From assembly GCF_014191255.1 (NCBI RefSeq), contig NZ_JACHWH010000004.1, forward strand, positions 361,001 through 425,000: a stretch of 64,000 nucleotides of DNA, in the 5' to 3' direction. Positions 41,196 through 51,200 of the stretch are shown one piece after another (position 1 is the stretch's first letter; every line of letters starts with the position of its first letter). The position numbers were made by a program, and so were the translations under genes. The stretch is from Amycolatopsis bartoniae. GTDB lineage: Bacteria > Actinomycetota > Actinomycetes > Mycobacteriales > Pseudonocardiaceae. The notes below the pieces were generated by a model. The model saw only the letters and a list, made by a program, of their open reading frames with translations, was not told where the DNA came from and made no database searches.

Positions 41196-41957
41196 GGCTG
41201 CCTCCCGGCGAGCTGGCGAACCTTGAGCGGCACATGCTAGCCACGGCAAGATCGGGCCCCCGAAGCAGGCCGGGTTCACTGCGTGAGCGGCCGTTGGTGC
41301 TTTTACCTGCTGTGATGGGCCGTTCAGGCTAGCCGCGGTAGGAAGCGCTTTCTGCCGGTGTCACAATGAGTAACGGCGAAGCGTAGACACCACTCGATTG
41401 AGTGATAGGTGAACCTTTGACCAACTCGGAGTGTGAAAACGTGAAAGCTACCCGGATAAGCCCTGCTCAGCCTGGTTCCGGCGAAGTTGACCTACCGCCA
41501 AAAGCCACATGATCGGGCGTTATTCTTCTGCAACTCACCCGGTGGCAGCACGGTCAGTACGCCTCTGCCGGACCGCTCAGGCCACCCCTGGGCTATGTGG
41601 GTGAACGCGGATGAAAGCGGTCTCACCAGGGCTGTCACGCATCCGGAGGTTGCCCGGCGCCACTCTGCCTACTCGCCGGTCAATAGCTTGTAACAAAGGG
41701 TATTTCCGCAGGTCGGAGCCACTTTTTCCGCCCGGGTCAACTTCCGCCCCATTGGTGTACGCTTCCTTGGCCACGTTGACTCGCTGTGATCGAAGGTAAC
41801 CGACCTTGTTCCGACTTCGGTGCACATCGCATGATGCAGAACCAGCGCGGAACGGCGGGTCGACGCGGCCGGGGACAGCGGCGGCGGCCCGGGCGGGGCA
41901 CACACGGACGAACGTCGCAGGACGCGCACACGAGATGCCGGACAGGGAGTCACTTTC
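41196..41957. other. 762-bp gene-free control region
   Basis: No convincing gene on either strand; GC is lower than in neighbouring genes. It holds a 5-bp inverted repeat CACTC(GATT)GAGTG at 41391-41404 and a TTGACT at 41776-41781 that could be a -35 for the conservon. The 134-codon minus-strand frame at 41577-41981 lacks domain features or a ribosome-binding site. A long leader for cvnA and the symporter promoter presumably lie here. Confidence 0.55.
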
Positions 41958-44900
41958 GTGACCGTTGCAGGACAAGGCCAAGTGCCGGTGGGACAGCTAC
42001 TGGGCCAGCAACCGCGGCGACCAGCCAAGTGGCGCGCGATCACGAGATGGCGTGACTGGAGCATCGCGGGCAAGCTGGCCGCCGTCACGCTGGTCCCCAT
42101 CATCATCGCGCTGGTGCTCGGTGGCATCACCATCAGCAACCAGGTGCAGCGGTCCACCGACTTCGAACGGATCGACCGCCTGGTCGTGCTCAGCAGCGAC
42201 GTGCGGGGGCTCGTCGACGCGTTGCAGCAGGAGCGCACGCGCACCGCGGCCCTGCTCAGCCAGGGCACGGTCGGCAGCTCGCCCGAGCTGGACGCCGCCC
42301 GCGCCGCCACCGACACCGCGCTCAAGCCGCTGAGCACCGACACCACGCGCGTCACCCAGGTGGACAGCGCGGTATCCGCCCCCGGCGCCGCGAGCAACAA
42401 CGCGCTCGCCCGGCTCGGCGAGGTGCGCCAGCAGGTCGCCGCGGGCCAGCTCGACTCCGTGCAGGCGCTCGACGCGTACTCCGCGATGACCACCGCGCTG
42501 CTGAGCCTCGACACCACGCTCGTCGCGGGCATGGGCGACCCGTCGATCAGCGGCACCGCCAACGCGCTGCACGACCTGCAGGTCGCCAAGGAGGAGGTCT
42601 CGACCTCCCAGGTGCTGGTCACCTACGGCATCGCGCGCGGCAACCTCACCCCCACCCAGCTCAACCAGCTGCGCACGGCGGAGGTCCGCCTCGCCGACCG
42701 GCTGGAGGACTTCCGCGCCGCCGCGACCGGGACGCAGGGCCAGGACTTCGACCGCACCGTCACCGGGCAGGACTTCGACACCCGCAGCCGGCTGGTCGCC
42801 AGCGTGCTGGCCGCGCAGGGCGTCACCGCGAGCGACGCGCTCGACGCGATCTCCGGTGAGCAGTGGACCGCGGTGTCCAACGCGGTCGTCGACTCGCTGC
42901 GCGCGGTCAGCACCCGCCTCGGCGACCAGGTCGCCAGCACGTCGGAAGACCTCGTCGACACCTCCGGTACCGACGCGGGCCTGCTCGCCGTGCTGCTGTT
43001 CGCCGCGCTGGTCGTCACCGCCGCGGTGGTCTTCCTGATCACCCGCCAGCTGCTGCGCTCGCTGCGGCTGCTGCGCACCAGCGCCCTCGACGTCGCCGAC
43101 AAGCAGCTGCCCGCGGCGGTGCGGAACATCCAGGAGGGCCGCGAGCAGAGCGCCGAGGTCACGCCGGTTCGGGTCGGCACCGCCGACGAGATCGGCCAGG
43201 TGGCCAAGGCGTTCGACGCGGTGCACAGCCAGGCGCTGCGCCTGGCGATCGAGCAGGCCGCGATGCGGACCGGCTACTCGAGCGTGTTCGTCAACCTCTC
43301 CCGCCGCAGCCAGAGCCTCGTGCAGCGGCAGCTGCAGCTCATCGAGCGGCTGGAGCGCGACGAGGAGGACGCCGACCAGCTGGCCACCCTGTTCCAGCTC
43401 GACCACCTCGCCACCCGCATGCGGCGCAACAACGAGAACCTGATGGTCCTCTCCGGCGCGGAGCCGGGCCGCCGCTCCGGTCAGCCGATCACCATCGCCG
43501 ACGTGCTGCGTGCCGCGGTGTCGGAGATCGAGCAGTACCAGCGCGTCGTGGTGCAGCCGCCGCCCGACGGCCGGATCGTCGGCTACGCGGCCAGCGACCT
43601 GATGCGCCTGATCGCGGAGCTGCTCGACAACGCCACCGCGTTCTCGGCGCCCGAGACGCAGGTGACCGTGGCGACCCGCGTGGCGGACAACGGCGCGCTG
43701 GTCGTCGACATCATGGACAAGGGCATCGGCATGAACGAGGCCGAGGTCGCCGAGGCGAACGCGCGGCTGACCGAGGCCGCGACCGTCGACCTCGCCACCT
43801 CGCGCCGCATGGGCCTGTTCGTCGTCGGGCGCCTCGCCGGGCGTCACCGCATCGGGGTCACACTGCACGGTGGCAAGGACATCGTCGGCGTGCGGGCCAC
43901 CGTCACGGTGCCCGCGGACCTGGTGATGGGCCTGCCGCAGGCCGTGCCCGCGCCCGCCCCGGAGTTCCCGCAGGACCCGGCGCTGCCGCGGCGGCGCACC
44001 GTCAACGGCGCGGGCCGCGCGGGCGCGCTGACCAGCCTGGCCGGGACGGCGGGCACGCTCGGCGACGGCGCGGCCGCGCCGGAACCGTGGACGCAGAACG
44101 GGCACACCGGCCTGCTGCCACCGCGGCCGTCGGACGTCGAGGTCTCGGGCACCGCGTTGTTCAGCCCGATCCAGCCGGACGAGCAGGACGTGCCCGCGCA
44201 GCCGGAGTCGCCGGAGGACCTGCCGGGCGGCGCGCTGCCCGCGGGCAAGGCGCTGTTCGAGGCGAACACGAGCTCCGGTGCGCTGACGGAGTGGTGGAGC
44301 GCGGCGGCGGCCGAGCCCGCGCCGCCGCCCCCGCCGCCTTCGCCGCGCGAGACGACGCCGATCTTCGACGAGACGCTGTCCGCGTGGTTCCGGAGTGACC
44401 GCCCGGCGCCTGCTCCTGCGGCTGGGGCTTCGGGGAAGGCCGCGGAGGCTACTGCTTCGGCCGCGTCGCCCGCGGAAGCGGAGGAGACCGCCGAGGACAC
44501 GAAGGCGAGCACCGGCTGGGACTTCGCGGTCGACGAGAACTTCCGCGCGGTGCAGGCGGTGTCGCAGGCGGAGCCGACGAGCTTCACCGAGGCCGGGCTG
44601 CCGCGGCGTCGTCGTGGCGAGCAGCTCATGCCGGGCAGCGCGACGTCGGCCGAGCCGGAGAGCACGGAGAGCGCGCCCGCGTCGTCGGTGCTGCCGACCC
44701 GCGATCCGGCCGACATCCGGGGCCGGTTGAGCAGCTTCCAGCGGGGCATCAGCCGCGCCCGGCACGCTGCCCGCGACGACAGCGCGACCCAGGCTGGTGG
44801 GCCGGAGCGGCCCGCGGGTGCCTCGGGGCTGTCCCAGGGGTCGGCGGGTGCTGGCGCTTCGGGGCTGACCCAGGGACCAGCGGGTGCCGGTGCGTCGGGC

Positions 44901-46475
44901 CTGCCCCAGCGCAGCCCGGCGGAGCAGTCCTGGCCGGACGCGGACCAGGCGGCCGCGGCGGAGGCGAACCCGCTGCCGCAGCGCCGTCCGGCCGGGGAGT
45001 CGCGGCGGCCGGAGGGTGGCCTGCCGCAACGCCAGCCGGGTGGAGAAGGTGCGCTACCCCGGCGCCAGCCGGGTGGGAGCGCGGCCTTCGCGTTGCCGCA
45101 GCCGAGCGGCGAAAGCCTTTTCTCGACCGGGGGGCGGGGCGGCGAGAGCACGTCCCGGCAGTCTGGCGGGGAGGATGCCTTGTCGCAGCGGCAGTCTCGT
45201 GGGGAGAGCGCCCTCTCGAAGCGGCAGCCCGGCGGGGAAGGTGCGCCGGAGCGGCAGTCTGGTGGGGAAGGCGCCCTGCCGCAGCGGCAGTCCGGTGAGG
45301 ACGGTGCACGCCGGTCGGAGGGTGGGGACGGCTCGCTTTCCCAACGGCGACCGGCGGGTGAGGGCGACCTCGCGCGGCGTGGACAGGAGGCGGGAGAAAG
45401 CGCTTCCTCGGACGGCGAGCACGGCGAAGAAAGCGCTCTCCCGCGGCGGCAGCGGAGGGAAAGCGCTTTCTCGCCGGGGAACGAGGAGGAGCTGCCCCAG
45501 CGCCAGGGGGGCGAGGGTGGCCTTCCGCGCCGCAAGCCGACCGCGGGAAGCGACCTCCCGCAGCAGGGCGACGAGAGCGGTCTGCCTCGGCGGCGGGGCA
45601 GCGAGGCTGGCCTTCCGCAGCGGCAGGGTAGCGAGAGCGGCCTGGCCCAGGAGGGCGACGAGCAGGGCTTGCCCCAGCGGCAGGGCGGCGAGAGCGGTCT
45701 GCCCCAGCGGCAGGGCGCGGAAAGTGGCCTGTCCGAGCAGGGCTTGCCCCAGCGAGGCGGCGACACCGGTCTGCCTCGGCGGCGGGGCGGCGAGAGCGGC
45801 CTGCCTCAGGAGAGCACCGACACCGGCCTGCCCCAGCGGCGTGGCGGCGAGAGCGGCCTCCCGCAGCGCCAGACCGGCGCCACCGGCCTTCCGCAGCGGC
45901 AGGGCAGCGACACCGGCCTTCCGCGCCGCCAGCCGACCGGCGTCACCGGCGAGACTCCGCTGCCCCGCAGGCAGCCCCCGCCGGACCGGACCGCAACACC
46001 CGCCGCCGGAGCAGGAAACCCGCCGCGGCGGCACGTGAACGAGCCCCCTCGGCGGCTGGAGCCGCCGGAGGAGCCCGCCGAGACCTCCGGGGCCTTCCTG
46101 TGGCGCAAGCCCCAGGAGTTCCCCGAGGACAGCCAGGCCCCGCTGCCCCGACGGCAGCAGGGCGAACCCCAACCGGAGGCCGTCGGCGCGGAGCCGGCTT
46201 GGTCCTTCGCCACCGACGAGAGCTGGCGGACCGTGGAAGCGGTTTCCCAGTCCGCTCCGGTGAGCTACACGGCGGCCGGGCTCCCGCGCCGCCGGCGTGG
46301 CGAGCAGCTGCTCCCGGGCAGTGCGTCTTCCGCGGGGGTGCCGGGTGCCCGCACCCAGCGCGACCCGCAGGATGTGCGCGGCAGGCTGAACAGTTTCCAG
46401 CAAGGTGTCCGGCGTGGACGGCACCGCACGGCTCAGCCCGCCGAGTCTGATCACGAAACGATGGAGGGTGAATGA
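41958..46475 (+). CDS. cvnA: Conservon histidine kinase-like sensor CvnA with giant repeat tail
   Basis: 1505 residues; relatives are commonly 700-1000 (my estimate). Order: TM helix near 43-58 (VTLVPIIIALVLGGITI), an extracellular nitrate/nitrite-sensor-like helical domain to about 335, TM helix 340-358, HAMP, then a kinase-like domain with LFQLDHLATRMRRNN near 480 and ATPase boxes ELLDNATAFS near 553 and MDKGIGMN near 590. From about 660 the chain is disordered and Pro/Gly/Glu-rich. Residues about 955-1343 repeat LPQRQ/LPRR-type units. The conserved C-terminal module occurs twice, near 855-935 and 1413-1495. In streptomycetes Cvn proteins form a membrane complex resembling a G-protein-coupled system. 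GTG 41958 follows GACAGGGAG. Confidence 0.9.
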   Translation: MTVAGQGQVPVGQLLGQQPRRPAKWRAITRWRDWSIAGKLAAVTLVPIIIALVLGGITISNQVQRSTDFERIDRLVVLSSDVRGLVDALQQERTRTAALLSQGTVGSSPELDAARAATDTALKPLSTDTTRVTQVDSAVSAPGAASNNALARLGEVRQQVAAGQLDSVQALDAYSAMTTALLSLDTTLVAGMGDPSISGTANALHDLQVAKEEVSTSQVLVTYGIARGNLTPTQLNQLRTAEVRLADRLEDFRAAATGTQGQDFDRTVTGQDFDTRSRLVASVLAAQGVTASDALDAISGEQWTAVSNAVVDSLRAVSTRLGDQVASTSEDLVDTSGTDAGLLAVLLFAALVVTAAVVFLITRQLLRSLRLLRTSALDVADKQLPAAVRNIQEGREQSAEVTPVRVGTADEIGQVAKAFDAVHSQALRLAIEQAAMRTGYSSVFVNLSRRSQSLVQRQLQLIERLERDEEDADQLATLFQLDHLATRMRRNNENLMVLSGAEPGRRSGQPITIADVLRAAVSEIEQYQRVVVQPPPDGRIVGYAASDLMRLIAELLDNATAFSAPETQVTVATRVADNGALVVDIMDKGIGMNEAEVAEANARLTEAATVDLATSRRMGLFVVGRLAGRHRIGVTLHGGKDIVGVRATVTVPADLVMGLPQAVPAPAPEFPQDPALPRRRTVNGAGRAGALTSLAGTAGTLGDGAAAPEPWTQNGHTGLLPPRPSDVEVSGTALFSPIQPDEQDVPAQPESPEDLPGGALPAGKALFEANTSSGALTEWWSAAAAEPAPPPPPPSPRETTPIFDETLSAWFRSDRPAPAPAAGASGKAAEATASAASPAEAEETAEDTKASTGWDFAVDENFRAVQAVSQAEPTSFTEAGLPRRRRGEQLMPGSATSAEPESTESAPASSVLPTRDPADIRGRLSSFQRGISRARHAARDDSATQAGGPERPAGASGLSQGSAGAGASGLTQGPAGAGASGLPQRSPAEQSWPDADQAAAAEANPLPQRRPAGESRRPEGGLPQRQPGGEGALPRRQPGGSAAFALPQPSGESLFSTGGRGGESTSRQSGGEDALSQRQSRGESALSKRQPGGEGAPERQSGGEGALPQRQSGEDGARRSEGGDGSLSQRRPAGEGDLARRGQEAGESASSDGEHGEESALPRRQRRESAFSPGNEEELPQRQGGEGGLPRRKPTAGSDLPQQGDESGLPRRRGSEAGLPQRQGSESGLAQEGDEQGLPQRQGGESGLPQRQGAESGLSEQGLPQRGGDTGLPRRRGGESGLPQESTDTGLPQRRGGESGLPQRQTGATGLPQRQGSDTGLPRRQPTGVTGETPLPRRQPPPDRTATPAAGAGNPPRRHVNEPPRRLEPPEEPAETSGAFLWRKPQEFPEDSQAPLPRRQQGEPQPEAVGAEPAWSFATDESWRTVEAVSQSAPVSYTAAGLPRRRRGEQLLPGSASSAGVPGARTQRDPQDVRGRLNSFQQGVRRGRHRTAQPAESDHETMEGE
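44820..45985 (+). repeat. Short-period coding repeat inside cvnA
   Basis: About 390 codons built from irregular units of roughly 9-13 residues around GLPQRQ or GLPRR followed by GGES. The central part (about 45,480-45,930) is the most regular. Units are not identical at DNA level, so this is old or diverging expansion rather than a fresh microsatellite. Confidence 0.85.
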
Positions 46476-46915
46476 CCTCGCCGCAGCCACAACACAACCA
46501 GTTCGGATGGCTGGTCAACGACTTCGCCGAGCGCGTCCCCGGTGTCGCGCACGCCGTGGTCGTGTCGGCCGACGGGCTGCTGCTGACCGCGTCGAACCGC
46601 TTGCCCCTCGACCGTGCCGACCAGCTCGCCGCGGTCGCCTCCGGCCTCGTCAGCCTCACGCAGGGGGCGGCGCGCTGCTTCGAAGCCGGAGCGGTCAACG
46701 AGACCGTGGTGGAGATGGAGCTCGGCATCATGGTGCTGATGTCCATCAGCGACGGGTCGTGCCTGGCCGTGCTCGCGGCACCCAACTGCGACATCGGTCA
46801 GGTGGCCTACGAGATGACCATGCTGGTCGACCGCGTCGGCCAGATCCTGACCCCGGAACTGCGCGCCCAGCTGCAGGGTTCCGGGGGTGCCCTGATCGGC
46901 GAACCGGTGGGATGA
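46472..46915 (+). CDS. cvnB: Roadblock/LC7 domain protein CvnB
   Basis: 147 residues of the roadblock/LC7 fold, which often acts as an activator or scaffold for small GTPases. GWLVNDFAERVPGVAHAVVV leads into VSADGLLLTASNRLP, and GSCLAVLAAPNCDIGQVAYE is the second strand-helix block. It overlaps cvnA by 4 bp (ATGA). In streptomycete conservons this protein associates with CvnA and CvnD at the membrane. Confidence 0.95.
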   Translation: MTSPQPQHNQFGWLVNDFAERVPGVAHAVVVSADGLLLTASNRLPLDRADQLAAVASGLVSLTQGAARCFEAGAVNETVVEMELGIMVLMSISDGSCLAVLAAPNCDIGQVAYEMTMLVDRVGQILTPELRAQLQGSGGALIGEPVG

Positions 46916-46922
46916 TGCCGCG

Positions 46923-47618
46923 ATGACCCCTCCTGCCGAGGACGACGACGCGACCTTCGCGGACGTCCTCAACGGCTTCACCTTGGATTCCGGCCGCGCG
47001 CGCCGGAAGCGCAGGAAGGCCAAGGAGTCCGAAGCCGAGGCGCCGGCCGCGCAGCAGGACGAGCCGGCGCCCGGTCCGGCCCAGGCGCAGCCGCACGAGC
47101 CGTCCCAGTACCCCTCACCCGTGCCGCGGACGGGGTACTTCGAGCCCGAGCAGGGGTCGGGTTACTTCCAACCGGCCCGGGGCACGGACTTCGGCACCGG
47201 CTACTTCGAGCCCGCCGTGTCCGGCAGCGTCGTGCCGGAGCGCCCCGAGCCAGGGCCCGTCGAGGACGAGACCGCGGCCGTGCGCCCGTACGCTCTGACG
47301 GGTGGCCGCACACGGGCCAGTTACGCACTGGAGCTGGAGACCCTCGTCTCCGTGAAGAACACCGTCGCCGCCCGCCTGGACGCGGGGCTCGCGATGCAGT
47401 TCGAGCACCGTCAGATAGTGGAAGAATGCCGGACGCCACGTTCGGTCGCGGAGATCGCGGCGCTGCTGCGGGTTCCCGTCGGCGTGGCCCGGGTGCTCAT
47501 CAGTGACACGGCCGACGCCGGCTTGATCACCGTGCACAAGACCGTGTCCGGCAGTGACAACGCCGAGGCGCATCTCAATTTGATGGAAAGGGTGTTGAGT
47601 GGACTCCGTCGGCTTTAA
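46923..47618 (+). CDS. cvnC: DUF742 protein CvnC
   Basis: 231 residues. The conserved DUF742 domain occupies about residues 120-231 (RPYALTGGRTRASYALELET, then IVEECRTPRSVAEIAALLRVP and GVARVLISDTADAGLITVH), with a winged-helix-like pattern. The N-terminal half is disordered and has three GYFEP/GYFQP repeats (near 71, 79, 92), an extension beyond the usual about 120-residue family length. Its end overlaps cvnD by 20 bp. It belongs to the four-gene conservon. Confidence 0.92.
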   Translation: MTPPAEDDDATFADVLNGFTLDSGRARRKRRKAKESEAEAPAAQQDEPAPGPAQAQPHEPSQYPSPVPRTGYFEPEQGSGYFQPARGTDFGTGYFEPAVSGSVVPERPEPGPVEDETAAVRPYALTGGRTRASYALELETLVSVKNTVAARLDAGLAMQFEHRQIVEECRTPRSVAEIAALLRVPVGVARVLISDTADAGLITVHKTVSGSDNAEAHLNLMERVLSGLRRL

Positions 47619-48210
47619 GGCACCGCGGCCTGCCGCGCCGCAGACCATGACCTCGGCCAAGATCGTGGTCGCCGGTGGCTTCGGCGCCGGCAAGACCACC
47701 TTCGTCGGGTCGGTGTCGGAGATCGTGCCTCTCACCACCGAGGCGATGATGACCGACGCCAGCCGTGGCATCGACAACCTCGACAACACCCCGAACAAGG
47801 CCACCACCACGGTGGCCATGGACTTCGGCCGGGTGTCGCTGGACGAGGACCTGATCCTGTACCTGTTCGGGACGCCGGGCCAGCAGCGGTTCTGGTTCAT
47901 GTGGGACGACCTCGTGCGCGGGGCGATCGGTGCCGTCGTGCTCGCGGACACCCGCCGGCTCGCGGACTCGTTCGCGCCCGTCGACTTCTTCGAGGACCGC
48001 AGGCTGCCGTACATCATTGGCGTGAACACGTTCGACGGGGTGCTCAGCCACGACCTCAACGACGTGCGCGAGGCGCTGGCGGTGGACTCGAGCGTGCCGA
48101 TCGTGCGCTGCGACGCCCGGGACCGCGAGTCGACCAAGCAGACGCTGATCACGCTGGTCGAGTACGCCATGCGCCAGTGGATCCAGCTGCGGGCGGCCAA
48201 CGCCCGCTGA
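47599..48210 (+). CDS. cvnD: Small GTP-binding protein CvnD
   Basis: 203 residues. P-loop VVAGGFGAGKTTFVGSVSE near residue 23, switch region MDFGRVSLDEDLILYLFGTPGQQRFWFMWDDL near 75-105 with the G3 segment FGTPGQ, and a guanine-specificity-like segment GVNTFDGVLSHDL near 141. Conservon GTPases cycle between cvnB- and cvnA-bound states in Streptomyces. GTG 47599 lies inside cvnC, a coupled start. Last gene of the conservon. Confidence 0.95.
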   Translation: MDSVGFKAPRPAAPQTMTSAKIVVAGGFGAGKTTFVGSVSEIVPLTTEAMMTDASRGIDNLDNTPNKATTTVAMDFGRVSLDEDLILYLFGTPGQQRFWFMWDDLVRGAIGAVVLADTRRLADSFAPVDFFEDRRLPYIIGVNTFDGVLSHDLNDVREALAVDSSVPIVRCDARDRESTKQTLITLVEYAMRQWIQLRAANAR

Positions 48211-48270
48211 CGGGTGCCCCGTGGTCCACGTCACGTCGACGCTCGGGTTTAAAACAGTAGGAAGTCCGAG

Positions 48271-48276
48271 TATTTT
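48271..48276 (+). promoter_or_regulatory. Leaderless -10 element TATTTT
   Basis: TATTTT ends 6 nt before the ATG at 48283. The intervening AGGGGT also looks like a weak Shine-Dalgarno, so leadered initiation cannot be excluded. Confidence 0.45.
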
Positions 48277-48282
48277 AGGGGT

Positions 48283-51200
48283 ATGAACGCGCCCCTGTAC
48301 AAAGCTGTGCACCCGGTCCGGTTCGTGACGGCGTCGAGCCTGTTCGACGGGCACGACGCGTCCATCAACATCATGCGCCGCATCCTGCAGTCGCAGGGCG
48401 CGGAGGTCGTGCACCTCGGCCACAACCGGTCGGTGGACGAGGTCGTGACGGCCGTCATCGCCGAGGACGCCCAGGGCGTGGCGATCAGCGCCTACCAGGG
48501 CGGCCACGTCGAGTACTTCTCGTACCTGGTCGAGCTGCTGTGTGAGCGCGGCGCCGGGCACGTGCGCGTGTACGGCGGCGGGGGCGGCGTCATCGTGCGC
48601 GACGAGATCGAGCTGCTGCACTCGCGGGGCGTCGCGCGCATCTTCTCCCCGGACGACGGCCTGGAGCTGGGCCTGCCCGGGATGATCAACCTGATGATCC
48701 GCGAGTGCGACGTCGACCTGGCGCGGCAGCAGGCCGGCTCGGTGGACGAACTGCTCTCCGGCGATGTCCGCACGCTCGCCAGGGCCATCACGCAGCTGCA
48801 GGCGGGCGCGCTGCCCGAAGACTGGCGGAACGCGATCGCCGACGCGGCGAAGTCCCGCACGGTTCCGGTCCTGGGCATCACGGGCACCGGTGGCTCGGGC
48901 AAGTCGTCGCTGACGGACGAGCTGATCCGCCGGTTCCGGCTGGACCAGCAGGACAAGCTGCGCATCGCGGTGCTCGCGGTGGACCCGACGCGGCGGCGGG
49001 GCGGCGGCGCGCTGCTCGGCGACCGCATCCGGATGAACTCCCTCGGTTCGGCGGTGTACTTCCGTTCGCTGGCCACGCGCGGCTCCACCGGCGAGATTCC
49101 CGAGGGGCTCGACGACGCGATCCTCGCGTGCAAGGCGGCCGGCTACGACCTGGTGATCGTGGAGACGCCGGGCATCGGGCAGGGCGACGCGGGCATCGTC
49201 GACCACGTCGACCACTCGCTGTACGTGATGACGCCGGAGTTCGGCGCGGCCTCGCAGCTGGAGAAGATCGACATGCTCGACTTCGCCGACGCGGTGGCCA
49301 TCAACAAGTTCGAGCGCCGGGGCGCCGAGGACGCGCGCCGCGACGTGGCGCGCCAGCTGGTGCGCAACCGCGAGGAGTTCGGCGCCTCGCCGGACGACAT
49401 GCCGGTGTTCGGGACCAGCGCGGCGAAGTTCAACGACGACGGCGTGACCGCGCTCTACCAGTTCCTGCGGGACCTGTTGGCGGGCAAGGGCCTTCCGGTC
49501 ACGGCGGGCACGCTGCCGCACGTCGAGGGCAAGGTGTCCAGCGGCGCGAGCACGATCATCCCGACCTCGCGCACGCGTTACCTCGCGGAGATCGCGGACA
49601 CGGTCCGGAGCTACCACCGGCACACGCAAGAGCAGGTCGAGGCGGTCCGCGAGCGTGACCAGCTGGCCGCGGCGAAGGCGGCGTTGGAGCGCGTGAACGC
49701 CGACACGACGGCGATTTCCGAACTGCTCGACGAGGCGGAGTCGCGTGTGGACGGTGAGACGCGACGGCTGCTGGAGCACTGGCAGGAGCTGGCGGAGTCC
49801 TACCGCGGCGAGGAGCTCGTGTTTAAGGTGCGCGACAAGGAGCTGCGCACCCAGCTGTGGCGGGAAACCCTGTCCGGCAACCGAATTCCGCGCGTGGCGC
49901 TGCCGCGGTACGGTGAGAACGGCGAGCTGCTGTCGTTCCTGCGCCGCGAGCACCTGCCGGGCTACTTCCCTTACACCGCAGGGGTTTTCCCGTTCAAGCG
50001 GGAGGGTGAGGACCCGGCGCGGATGTTCGCGGGCGAGGGCGACGCGTTCCGCACCAACCGGCGGTTCAAGTACCTGTCGGCGGAGTCCGAGGCGAAGCGG
50101 CTGTCCACCGCGTTCGACTCGGTCACCCTCTACGGACACGACCCGGACACGCGGCCGGACATCTACGGCAAGGTCGGCACCTCCGGCGTGTCGATCGCGT
50201 CGCTGGACGACATGAAGGCGCTCTACGACGGGTTCGACCTGACCGCGCCGAACACGTCCGTCTCCATGACCATCAACGGCCCCGCGCCGACCATCCTCGC
50301 GTTCTTCCTCAACACCGCGATCGACCAGCGGGTGGACGCCTTCCGCGCCGAGCACGGCCGCGAGCCGACGCCGGAGGAGTTCGCCGAGCTGCGCGAGTGG
50401 ACGCTGCACCAGGTGCGCGGCACGGTGCAGGCCGACATCCTCAAGGAGGACCAGGGGCAGAACACCTGCATCTTCTCCACCGAGTTCTCGCTGCGGATGA
50501 TGGCCGACATCCAGGAGTGGTTCATCGAGCACGGGGTGCGCAACTTCTACTCGGTCTCGATCTCCGGCTACCACATCGCCGAGGCCGGGGCGAACCCGAT
50601 CTCGCAGCTGGCGTTCACGCTGGCCAACGGGTTCACCTACGTCGAGTCGTACCTCGCGCGCGGGATGCACATCGACGACTTCGCGCCGAACCTGTCGTTC
50701 TTCTTCTCCAACGGGATGGACGCGGAGTACTCGGTGCTGGGCCGGGTGGCGCGGCGCATCTGGGCGACGGCGATGCGGGAGCGCTACGGCGCGAACGAGC
50801 GCTCGCAGAAACTCAAGTACCACGTGCAGACCTCGGGCCGCTCGCTGCATGCGCAGGAGATGAGCTTCAACGACATCCGCACCACGCTGCAGGCGCTGTG
50901 TGCGCTCTACGACAACGCGAACTCCTTGCACACCAACGCTTTCGACGAGGCGATCACCACGCCGACGGAGAACTCGGTGCGCCGCGCGATGGCGATCCAG
51001 ATGATCATCAACAAGGAGTGGGGCCTGTCGAAGAACGAGAACCCGCTGCAGGGCTCGTTCGTCATCGACGAGCTGACCGACCTGGTCGAGGAGGCCGTGC
51101 TCACGGAGTTCGACCGGATCTCCGAGCGCGGCGGCGTGCTGGGCGCAATGGAGACGGGCTACCAGCGCGGCCGGATCCAGGACGAGTCGATGCTGTACGA

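Noticed and set aside
41577-41981. 134-codon minus-strand ORF upstream of cvnA
   Set aside because: No start signal, mixed composition, overlaps the probable cvnA leader.
41997-45029. 1010-codon minus-strand frame opposite cvnA
   Set aside because: Shadow frame; the plus strand has transmembrane helices, kinase boxes and the conserved conservon order.
48249-48283. Cobalamin riboswitch before icmF
   Set aside because: Only about 70 bp separate the conservon from icmF and the -10 is 6 nt from the ATG, leaving no room for an aptamer.
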